Position numbers and translations under genes: made by a program
Assembly (NCBI GenBank): GCA_903917305.1
Contig: CAIXAA010000691.1
Coordinates: 1 to 11,559 of the forward strand
DNA length: 11,559 nucleotides
Origin: an uncultured Myxococcales bacterium
GTDB lineage: Bacteria > Myxococcota_A > UBA9042
Reading direction: 5' to 3'
In this document: positions 1-6,301 of the stretch, piece after piece
Position numbering within the stretch: position 1 is the first letter of the stretch
Layout of the letters: every line of letters starts with the position of its first letter
The notes under the pieces: generated by a model
The model's database searches: none
Told to the model about the DNA's origin: nothing
Seen by the model: only the letters and a program-made list of their open reading frames with translations

Positions 1-342
1 ATCGTCGGACCGCCGGACCGCCATGACCTGGACTACGACCCCTTCAAGGACAAGGGAGCGAAGACCAAGGAGAGCAATGAGTTGCCGGACATCGAGGGCG
101 TCGACGTGATCGAACTGCCGTCGGAGGGCGATGCCAAGGAGTCGGCGCCCAAGACCGACAAGACCGACAAGGCGGACAAAGCCGGAAAGACCGAGAAGAG
201 CGACGCGGACCTGGGCGACAGCCCGGATACGGCGGCGCCCGCCGAGAAGGCGCCGAGCAAGCCCGCGCTGGCCAAGGACAAGACCACCAAGCCGGCCGCC
301 AAGAAGCCTGCGGCCAAGCAGGCGCCCGGGGGACAGCCGTAG
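1..342 (+). CDS. gspD: Type II secretion system secretin GspD, C-terminal end only (5' truncated by window edge)
   Basis: The frame is open from base 1 to the TAG at 340-342, giving 113 residues with no start inside the window that must be used. Only the extreme C-terminus is present, so the secretin barrel itself cannot be seen. The identification rests mainly on position: it abuts gspE in a complete gspE-N operon, where gspD normally sits. The visible part starts with a polar segment containing RHDLDYDPFKDK. It continues through an acidic/hydrophobic stretch (ELPDIEGVDVIELP) and ends in about 65 low-complexity residues rich in Lys, Ala, Asp and Pro. Those include six Lys-x-Asp/Glu/Gly triplets. 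GspD forms the outer-membrane channel, and in other lineages its C-terminal S-domain binds a pilotin. Whether this tail replaces that domain is unknown. A TTG or ATG further in could give a short standalone ORF, but a truncated gspD is far more likely. Confidence 0.72.
   Translation: MVGPPDRHDLDYDPFKDKGAKTKESNELPDIEGVDVIELPSEGDAKESAPKTDKTDKADKAGKTEKSDADLGDSPDTAAPAEKAPSKPALAKDKTTKPAAKKPAAKQAPGGQP
151..204 (+). repeat. Six degenerate 9-base tandem units encoding Lys-x-acidic triplets in the GspD tail
   Basis: Reading in the gspD frame, six consecutive 9-base units encode KTD, KTD, KAD, KAG, KTE and KSD. The first two units are identical (AAGACCGAC) and later units differ by a few bases. The tract is in frame with the gene, so gain or loss of units would lengthen or shorten the tail without breaking the frame. 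Confidence 0.75.
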
Positions 343-2067
343 ATGATCGACCCGCGCCTCATTGGTGAAATCCTCGTGGAAGACGGGCTTTGCAGCGCGG
401 AGGCGGTGGAGTCTGCCCTCAAGCAGCAGACGGAGCGCGGCGGGCTGACGGGCGAGCTGCTGGTCGGCCAGGGCTCTGTGACCAAGCTGCAAGTGCTGGA
501 AGCGTTGGGCAAGCAGCTTGGACTGACGGTGCACCAGAAGATCGAGGACGACCAGATCGACGTCTCGCTGGTGGGCAAGCTCAGCATGGGCTACGCCAAG
601 GACTCGGAAGTGCTGCCGATTCGCCTGGCGGACGGCGTGCTGAGCGTGGCGACCTCCAACCCGATGATGACCAGTGCGCTGGACGACCTGCGCGTGCTGT
701 TCGACGGCGCCCGCATCGAGCCGTTCCTGGTGACGCAGGATGTGCTGAACACCGCGATCAACCACGCTTTTGACCGCCGCGCTCGCGCCGATCAGGTCGT
801 GGGTGACATGGAAAAGGGTGACAGCGGTGTTGCAGACATTGCGCTGGAGCTCGAGGACGCCGCCAAGGACATTCTCGACGAGGACGACGAGGCGCCGATC
901 ATCCGGCTGGTGAATTCCGTGTTGAATCAGGCAGCGAAGGAGCGGGCTTCGGACGTCCACATCGAGCCGATGGAGAAGTACGTCCTGATCCGCTTTCGCA
1001 AGGACGGCGTCTTGAAGGAAGTCGTGCGGACTTCCAAGAAGTTCCAGCCGTCGATCACCAGCCGCGTCAAGATCATGGGCAACCTGAACATCGCGGAGAA
1101 GCGCATGCCGCAGGACGGCCGCATCCGCATCAAGGTGGCCGGCCGCGACATCGACCTGCGCCTCTCGACCATCCCGACCGCGCACGGCGAGCGCATCGTG
1201 ATGCGTCTCTTGGACAAGGGCTCGACCACGCTGGACTTGAAGACCTTGGGCATGCGCGCCGAAGTCGTCGAAGCGATGGCGCAATTGGTGCACCGGCCCA
1301 ACGGCATCCTGCTGTGCACCGGCCCGACCGGCTCCGGCAAGACGACGACGCTGTACTCGGCGCTGACCAGCATCAACAACCCGGACATCAACATCCTGAC
1401 CATCGAGGACCCGGTCGAGTACCAGCTGGAAGGCATCGGGCAAATGCAGGTCAACCCCAAGATTGACTTCACGTTTGCCAAGGGCCTGCGCGCCACGCTG
1501 CGCCAGGACCCGGACGTGGTGCTGGTCGGCGAGATCCGCGACTTGGAAACAGCTGAAATTGCGGTGCAAGCCGCGCTCACCGGTCACCTCGTGCTCTCAA
1601 CCGTGCACACGAACGACGCGGCCTCGACCTACACCCGTATGGTCGACATGGGCGTGGAGCCGTTCCTGCTGTCGTCTTCGATTGTTGGCATCCTGGCGCA
1701 GCGGCTCATCCGCGTGCTGTGCCGCGACTGCCGCGTGCCGCACCTGCCGACCGACCTGGAGCTGGAGCAGCTGGGCTTGAAGCGCAGCGATCCGCGCCTC
1801 AAGACGGCGACGTTCTACCGCGCCAAGGGCTGCCCGCAGTGCTCGATGAGCGGCTACGCCGGCCGCTCCGGCCTGCATGAACTGCTGATTCCGAACGAGG
1901 AAATCAAGCGCCTGGTCGTGTCCAAGTCCGATGCCGGCACCATCAAGCGCGCGGCGGTGGCCGGCGGCATGGCGACGCTGCGCGACGACGGCGCCCAGAA
2001 GTGCATGGGCGGCTTCACCACGGTGGAAGAAGTGATGCGGATCGCCAACGCAGACGAAGAAGAGTAG
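343..2067 (+). CDS. gspE: Type II secretion ATPase GspE
   Basis: This 574-residue protein is the cytoplasmic hexameric ATPase that powers pseudopilus assembly. Residues 1 to about 150 look like the T2SSE/MshEN N-terminal domain. The C-terminal half carries all GspE/PilB motifs: Walker A GPTGSGKT at 327-334, the Asp box TIEDPVEY at 353-360, Walker B with VGEIRD at 395-400, and the His box around GHLVLSTVHTNDA at 414-426. A four-cysteine zinc site lies at C460, C463, C497 and C500 (two CxxC pairs), as in GspE and PilB. The ATG directly follows the gspD TAG with no spacer, and GGGGGA at 328-333 is a suitable ribosome binding site. Followed by gspF and five pseudopilin genes, it is GspE rather than PilB. 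The N-terminal domain lacks the Arg of the usual RLG motif in register (L6-I7-G8 here, with R5 one residue earlier). Confidence 0.97.
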   Translation: MIDPRLIGEILVEDGLCSAEAVESALKQQTERGGLTGELLVGQGSVTKLQVLEALGKQLGLTVHQKIEDDQIDVSLVGKLSMGYAKDSEVLPIRLADGVLSVATSNPMMTSALDDLRVLFDGARIEPFLVTQDVLNTAINHAFDRRARADQVVGDMEKGDSGVADIALELEDAAKDILDEDDEAPIIRLVNSVLNQAAKERASDVHIEPMEKYVLIRFRKDGVLKEVVRTSKKFQPSITSRVKIMGNLNIAEKRMPQDGRIRIKVAGRDIDLRLSTIPTAHGERIVMRLLDKGSTTLDLKTLGMRAEVVEAMAQLVHRPNGILLCTGPTGSGKTTTLYSALTSINNPDINILTIEDPVEYQLEGIGQMQVNPKIDFTFAKGLRATLRQDPDVVLVGEIRDLETAEIAVQAALTGHLVLSTVHTNDAASTYTRMVDMGVEPFLLSSSIVGILAQRLIRVLCRDCRVPHLPTDLELEQLGLKRSDPRLKTATFYRAKGCPQCSMSGYAGRSGLHELLIPNEEIKRLVVSKSDAGTIKRAAVAGGMATLRDDGAQKCMGGFTTVEEVMRIANADEEE

Positions 2068-2074
2068 AGAGTTC

Positions 2075-3337
2075 ATGCCTGTTTATGAGTACATCGGCAA
2101 GAACGCGGACGGTCGCTCGGTCAAGGGCGTGCTCGACGTCGACAGCGTGCGCGGCCTCAAGGCTGCGCTGCGCCGCGACCGCGTCTTCCTGACGGAGTAC
2201 CACGAGGCGACGGCCAAGGGCGCGAAAGCCAAGGTCAAGGCCGGCGTGAAGCAGAAGGCGGGCTCGCGCGACTTCGACCTCGAAGAGCTGCTGACCCGCA
2301 TCTCGCCCCAGGATCTCTCGGAGATGACGCGGCAGCTGGCGACGCTGCTCAAGGCCGGCGTGCCGCTGGTCGACTCGATGGCGGCGATCGTCGAGCAGGT
2401 GGAGAATCCCAAGCTCAAACGCGTGCTTTCGCAGGTGCGCACCCAGGTCAACGAAGGCGCGCCGTTCTGGCGTGCGCTGTCCGAGCACCCCAAGGTCTTC
2501 GAGTCGACGTACTACAACATGGCGCGCGCCGGCGAGATGTCGGGCAACCTGGACATCGTGTTGCAACGCCTTGCCGATTTTACGGAATCGCAGGTGCGGC
2601 TGCGCAACAAGATCATCGGCGCCATCACCTACCCCGTCATCATGCTCATCATCAGCGTGCTCATCGTCACGGCCATGATGGTGTTCGTCGTGCCGCAGAT
2701 CACCATGATGTTCGCGGACTTGGGCGCAGACCTGCCGTTCATCACCAAGGTCCTGATCTTCCTGTCCAAGAGCTTGACCGTCGGCTGGCCGATCCTGGTG
2801 CTGCTGATCGTCGGCGCGGTCCTCGCGTTCCGGCGCTGGAAGGCGACCGAAGCCGGCGCGGATCACTGGGACACGTGGATGCTCAAGGTGCCGGTGCTCG
2901 GCGACCTTATCCGCAAGATCGCGATTTCACGCTTTTCTCGCACGCTGTCGACGCTGCTCAGCTCTGGCGTGCCGCTGCTGACGGCCATGGAGATCGTCGA
3001 GAACGTCGTGGCCAACCGCGTGCTGGCCAAGGTGCTGGCCGAGGCGCGCACGGCGATCCGCGAGGGCGACAGCATCTTCGGACCGCTCAAGCGTTCCGGG
3101 GAGTTTCCGCCGATGGTCTGCCACATGATCGCCATCGGCGAGCGTTCGGGCGAGCTGGAGAACATGCTCAAGAACGTCTCCGAGAGCTACGAGAATCAGG
3201 TCGACACGAAGGTCAACGCCCTGACTTCGTTGCTGGAACCCCTGATGATCGTCGGCATGGGCGTCATGGTCGCCTTTTTGGTGGCGGCGATCCTTTTGCC
3301 GATGATGAAGCTGACCCAGGCCGTGCAGCACGGCTGA
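2075..3337 (+). CDS. gspF: Type II secretion inner-membrane platform protein GspF
   Basis: The 420-residue product is a polytopic inner-membrane protein that links the GspE ATPase to pseudopilus assembly. It begins MPVYEYIGKNADG, the typical start of the GspF/PilC family. The two repeated T2SSF cytoplasmic domains start near D80 (DLSEMTRQLATLLKAGVPLV) and near I284 (ISRFSRTLSTLLSSGVPLL). Each ends with an ARAGEMSG- or AIGERSGELE-type motif. Three membrane segments are visible at about 184-207, 235-255 and 390-412. The length is normal for the family (about 400 residues). The ATG at 2075 lies 7 bases after the gspE stop, preceded by the weak purine-rich sequence AGAGAG. The downstream gspG frame opens immediately after its TGA. 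Confidence 0.97.
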   Translation: MPVYEYIGKNADGRSVKGVLDVDSVRGLKAALRRDRVFLTEYHEATAKGAKAKVKAGVKQKAGSRDFDLEELLTRISPQDLSEMTRQLATLLKAGVPLVDSMAAIVEQVENPKLKRVLSQVRTQVNEGAPFWRALSEHPKVFESTYYNMARAGEMSGNLDIVLQRLADFTESQVRLRNKIIGAITYPVIMLIISVLIVTAMMVFVVPQITMMFADLGADLPFITKVLIFLSKSLTVGWPILVLLIVGAVLAFRRWKATEAGADHWDTWMLKVPVLGDLIRKIAISRFSRTLSTLLSSGVPLLTAMEIVENVVANRVLAKVLAEARTAIREGDSIFGPLKRSGEFPPMVCHMIAIGERSGELENMLKNVSESYENQVDTKVNALTSLLEPLMIVGMGVMVAFLVAAILLPMMKLTQAVQHG

Positions 3338-3361
3338 GTGCGTGTGAATGGGCTTGCGCCC

Positions 3362-3367
3362 AAGGAG
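3362..3367 (+). promoter_or_regulatory. Ribosome binding site of gspG
   Basis: AAGGAG at 3362-3367 sits 6 bases before the ATG at 3374. It is the strongest Shine-Dalgarno match in the gspF-gspG junction. It favours 3374 over the in-frame GTG at 3338, which directly follows the gspF stop. A second in-frame ATG at 3443 has only AGG at 3433-3435 before it. Confidence 0.7.
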
Positions 3368-3373
3368 CTGACA

Positions 3374-3829
3374 ATGTTTCGTAATTTGTGGATGCGTCTC
3401 GAAAGCCTTGATTCCTACGGTCCGGGCACCGCAGGTTCTGAAATGGCACGGCGCCGTGCGCCAAATGGCATGACCTTGATTGAAATCATGGTCGTGATCG
3501 TGATCATCGGCGTGCTGGGCTCGGCGCTGGCGGTCGGCGTGTTCGGCATGCTCGGCGACGCAAAGGAGGATGCGTGCAAGGCGCAGATCCAGACCGTCGG
3601 CGGCGTGATCGAGGCGTACGAGGCGCGCAAGGGCGATTTCCCCGAGTCGCTGCAGATGCTGACCGAGGGCAAGCGCGCCAAGTTGAAGACCACGAACCTC
3701 AAGGATCCGTGGAAGCAGGACCTGCTCTACAGCGCGCAGGGCGACGGCTTTTCGCTGTGCTCCAACGGACCGGACAAGAAGTCCGGCACCGAAGACGACA
3801 TCTGCTACGGCGGGCGTGAGAAGCAGTGA
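3374..3829 (+). CDS. gspG: Major pseudopilin GspG
   Basis: This is the major subunit of the periplasmic pseudopilus, 151 residues from the ATG at 3374. It is a prepilin: a basic leader ending MARRRAPNG precedes the cleavage site G32|M33, then MTLIEIMVVIVIIGVLG forms the hydrophobic helix with Glu at +5. The mature +1 residue is Met rather than the usual Phe. The C-terminal part has the GspG signature, with a KDPWKQDLLY-like segment followed by the predicted calcium loop SNGPDKKSGTEDDI at 130-143. Cysteines C129 and C144 bracket that loop and a third lies at C68. The start is uncertain. ATG 3374 has AAGGAG at good spacing but gives a 32-residue leader. ATG 3443 gives a family-typical leader of 9 residues with a weaker binding site. 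The mature protein is the same either way. It should be processed and N-methylated by a prepilin peptidase not encoded here. Confidence 0.95.
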   Translation: MFRNLWMRLESLDSYGPGTAGSEMARRRAPNGMTLIEIMVVIVIIGVLGSALAVGVFGMLGDAKEDACKAQIQTVGGVIEAYEARKGDFPESLQMLTEGKRAKLKTTNLKDPWKQDLLYSAQGDGFSLCSNGPDKKSGTEDDICYGGREKQ

Positions 3830-4482
3830 CACGTGACGGCGACACAGGCGGCGCGAGCCGCGGATTCACCCTCATCGAGGTGATGGTCGTCGCCGTCGTC
3901 ATTGCCGTGGTCGGCGCGGCGGTCGCGGTCGGCATCGGCAACATCCGCGGCGCCTCGGTGCAGGCCGAGGCAGGCAAGCTCGCGATCTCCGTGCGCTACC
4001 TCTACAACCTGGCGGTGCTGTCGGGCCACAACCACCGGCTGGTGATTGACCTGGATTCCGGGACGTATTGGGGCGAGGAGCAGACGTCGATCGACCCGTG
4101 CGAGACGTTCCTGCTGCCCCCGGAAGGCGATGCGCGGGCGTCCAAGGCGCGCAAGAAGGCAACCGACGAGGAAGAGGAGAAGAACGCGGCCAAGGGCGGC
4201 AAGGCCGGTTTTGCCGAGTCGAAATCCAAGCTTCTGGCGAAGTACCAGCTCGACAAGGGCCTGAGCTTCGCTCGCGTGATGACCTCGCACCAGCAAGAGC
4301 CGAGCGTGAAAGGCCAGGCTTACGTGTACTTCTTCCCCAATGGCACCACGGAGAACGCGCTGATCGACGTCGAAGGGGACCCGGACGACATCATGACCGT
4401 GGAGGTCATGGCGCTGCAGGGCAAGGCGACCGTGCACAAGGAGCGCGTGCCCTTGGATGCGTTCGGAGGCAAGGGCGGATGA
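3826..4482 (+). CDS. gspH: Minor pseudopilin GspH
   Basis: A 218-residue minor pseudopilin of the pseudopilus tip. The prepilin site is ASRG13|FTLIE, followed by the hydrophobic helix VMVVAVVIAVVGAAVAVGIG with Glu at +5. The body carries GspH/FimT-type elements: a YNLAVLSGHNHRLVIDLDSG strand-turn, a GTYWGEE segment, and FFPNGTTENALI near the end. Residues 103-135 form a charged low-complexity insert (KARKKATDEEEEKNAAKGGK), which makes it longer than typical GspH proteins (about 160-190). The GTG start overlaps the gspG stop as GTGA, with GAGAAG just upstream, so translation is probably coupled. A single cysteine lies in the IDPCETF segment. The H assignment over other minor pseudopilins relies on those strand motifs plus operon order. 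Confidence 0.93.
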   Translation: MTRDGDTGGASRGFTLIEVMVVAVVIAVVGAAVAVGIGNIRGASVQAEAGKLAISVRYLYNLAVLSGHNHRLVIDLDSGTYWGEEQTSIDPCETFLLPPEGDARASKARKKATDEEEEKNAAKGGKAGFAESKSKLLAKYQLDKGLSFARVMTSHQQEPSVKGQAYVYFFPNGTTENALIDVEGDPDDIMTVEVMALQGKATVHKERVPLDAFGGKGG

Positions 4483-5405
4483 AGCGGTCGCAGCGCCAGG
4501 CAGGACAGCGCGCGGGCGGCTTCACGCTGCTCGAAGTGCTGATTGCGCTTGCTGTCCTGGCATTCGCGCTGACCATCATCACGGCCGGCGCGTCGTCGTC
4601 TGCCATTTTGTCCAAGCGCATCTACCGCTCGACCGTGGCCGCCCTGCTCTTGCGCGGCACCTTGCTGGACATCGAAGCCACCTACCGCAAGGACGGTTTT
4701 CCCGACAACGACGTCACCGGCAAGGACTGCGAGCTGCCCAAGGCGTATGCGCGCCAGTTCAAGTGCAAGTACGACCTGATTGGTTTGAACCTCGATGACG
4801 GCGCCATCTCCGACATGACGACGCAGGCCAACGCGATGCTGGCGAAAGCCCAGGAATCGCTTGCGCAAACTGGCGCTCTGGACAAGCTCAACGCCGACCC
4901 GGGTGCCGGCGGCGGCGCGCCCAAGCCGGCGGTGTCGAGCCTGGGCGCGGCGGCCAACAGCGCGCAATCCGCAGGTCTGGACCTGGGGCAGCTGTCCAAG
5001 GGCGGCGACATGATGGGCCTCATCGGCACCATCCTGATGAGCGGCGAGCAAGGACTGAACCTGCTTTCCCTTTGCGACATCAACATTTCCGTGCTGCAGA
5101 TGTCGATGGGCCTGATGATCTCGGAGCTGCTGCCGCGCATCTTGAAGCGCGCTTCGGACCGCACGCGCAAGGTCGTGCTGCACCTGAGCTGGAAGGACGA
5201 CGAGGGCGAGAAGCGCCAACTGGAGATCGAGACGTTCACGACCGCCGTCAGCCAGGAAGAGGCGGCGATGATCCAGGCGATGAAGAACGGCGAGAAGGTC
5301 CAGGGCGCGCTCGACTCCAAGCTGCCGCCGGGTCAGCAGCCGGGGATGCAGCCCGGGATGCCGGGCATGCCGGGGGCGATGCCGCCGCTTGGAGGCATCC
5401 GATGA
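4479..5405 (+). CDS. gspI: Minor pseudopilin GspI, with large insertion and Pro-Gly-Met tail
   Basis: A 308-residue prepilin-like protein, predicted to be part of the GspI-J-K tip complex. The leader MKRSQRQAGQRAGG is followed by FTLLEVLIALAVLAFAL, with cleavage after G14 and Glu at +5. The LLEVLIALAV form is characteristic of GspI. The conserved C-terminal strands appear as RKVVLHLSW at 230-238 and the strand around LEIETFTT. Usual GspI is about 120-130 residues. Here roughly residues 113-227 are an insertion, with an Ala/Gly/Pro linker and then a Met-rich amphipathic stretch (GGDMMGLIGTILMSGEQG). Residues 281-308 are a Pro-Gly-Met tail. Cysteines occur in DCELPK, KCKYD and SLCDIN. ATG 4479 overlaps the gspH stop as ATGA, with GGAGG at 4465-4469. 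The reading frame is open upstream to 4068, but the prepilin leader fixes the start. Confidence 0.94.
   Translation: MKRSQRQAGQRAGGFTLLEVLIALAVLAFALTIITAGASSSAILSKRIYRSTVAALLLRGTLLDIEATYRKDGFPDNDVTGKDCELPKAYARQFKCKYDLIGLNLDDGAISDMTTQANAMLAKAQESLAQTGALDKLNADPGAGGGAPKPAVSSLGAAANSAQSAGLDLGQLSKGGDMMGLIGTILMSGEQGLNLLSLCDINISVLQMSMGLMISELLPRILKRASDRTRKVVLHLSWKDDEGEKRQLEIETFTTAVSQEEAAMIQAMKNGEKVQGALDSKLPPGQQPGMQPGMPGMPGAMPPLGGIR
5340..5387 (+). repeat. Pro-Gly-Met repeat tract at the end of gspI
   Basis: Residues 288-303 of GspI read PGMQPGMPGMPGAMPP. At the DNA level this is an imperfect repetition of a CCGGGXATG-type unit. The tract ends just before the GGAGG that serves gspJ. Confidence 0.7.
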
Positions 5406-6301
5406 TGCGCCAACGCGGCTTCACGCTCGTGGAAGTCATTGTCGCCGTGTCGCTTCTGGCGATGCTCGGCATCATCATCGCGACGTCGACCGCGTCGATC
5501 CTGGGCGCGATCCAGGACACGCGGTCGATGCAGGACTACTACCACACGGCGCGCGTGGCCCTGGGCCGCATGGAGCGCGAGGTGTCGATGGCCTACCTCT
5601 CCAAGCACCAGGGGGAGATGCGCACGACCAAGACGGTGTTCATCGGCAAGTCGACCAGCATCCTGTTCAGCTACATCGGCCACCGGCGCATGATGCGCGA
5701 CGCCGCCGAGAGCGACGAAGGCTTTGTCGAGTACAAGATCGAGCGCGACCCGAAGTGCGGCTGCGAGGCACTGGTGCGGCGCGAGAAGGTCATCATCGAC
5801 GAGACGCCGCAAAAGGGCGGGCAGCGGCAGGTCCTGGCCGAAGGCGTCAAGAAATTGACCTTTCAATACTGGGACATGGACAAGGAGGCCTGGACCTCCG
5901 ATTGGCGCGTGGAGATCGACAACGTCCAGGCGGAGCTGCTGGCGAAGGCGCAGAAGGCGGCCGTGGGCACGGCGATGACGGGAAACGCCAACCTGGGCAA
6001 CGTCCTGGCGGCGCAGAAGCCGGTCGTGGTGACGCACACGGCGGACGACCTGTGGCTGCCGGCGCGCGTGCGCATCTCGATCGTGCTGGACACGCAAGAT
6101 GGCGATCTGCCGTTCGAGACGCAGACGCGCATCCGCCTGCAGGAACCGCTTGATTTCAATGGGCCGATCTCGAACAAGGCGCTGGAGAACGCGTCCGGCA
6201 TGAACGGCGCCTTCCCGGCGATGACGCCGCCCGGGATGCCGCTGGGCGGCTCCGCCAATCCGATGGGCGCCGCGCCACCGCCGATGGGAGGTGGCCGATG
6301 A
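5402..6301 (+). CDS. gspJ: Minor pseudopilin GspJ
   Basis: A 299-residue minor pseudopilin, predicted partner of GspI and GspK in the pseudopilus tip. The very short leader MMRQRG is followed by FTLVEVIVAVSLLAMLG, with cleavage after G6 and Glu at +5. The FTLVEV form, the early ALGRMEREVSMAYL helix and the GVKKLTFQYWDMDKEAWTSDW segment are typical of GspJ. A CGC pair lies in DPKCGCEALVRRE. The protein is longer than usual (about 200-230). Part of the excess is an Ala-rich helix around AELLAKAQKAAVG, and part is a Pro/Gly/Met tail from about residue 267 (AFPAMTPPGMPLGG, PPPMGGG). ATG 5402 overlaps the gspI stop within ATGATG, and GGAGG at 5391-5395 lies 6 bases upstream. The adjacent ATG at 5405 would remove one residue. 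Confidence 0.94.
   Translation: MMRQRGFTLVEVIVAVSLLAMLGIIIATSTASILGAIQDTRSMQDYYHTARVALGRMEREVSMAYLSKHQGEMRTTKTVFIGKSTSILFSYIGHRRMMRDAAESDEGFVEYKIERDPKCGCEALVRREKVIIDETPQKGGQRQVLAEGVKKLTFQYWDMDKEAWTSDWRVEIDNVQAELLAKAQKAAVGTAMTGNANLGNVLAAQKPVVVTHTADDLWLPARVRISIVLDTQDGDLPFETQTRIRLQEPLDFNGPISNKALENASGMNGAFPAMTPPGMPLGGSANPMGAAPPPMGGGR

Noticed and set aside
82..342. Standalone 86-residue protein starting at TTG 82
   Set aside because: The frame is open to the window's left edge and abuts gspE, so it is better explained as the end of gspD.
343..3337. Type IV pilus pilB-pilC pair
   Set aside because: The ATPase and platform protein families overlap, but the following G-H-I-J-K pseudopilin series, and GspM and GspN, identify a type II secretion operon.
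3338..3373. GTG start for gspG directly after the gspF stop
   Set aside because: It lacks a suitable ribosome binding site and would lengthen an already long leader. ATG 3374 has AAGGAG at good spacing.
4068..4478. Upstream extension of the gspI frame
   Set aside because: The gspI frame is open back to 4068, but the prepilin leader and ribosome binding site place the start at ATG 4479. The extension lies inside gspH in another frame.
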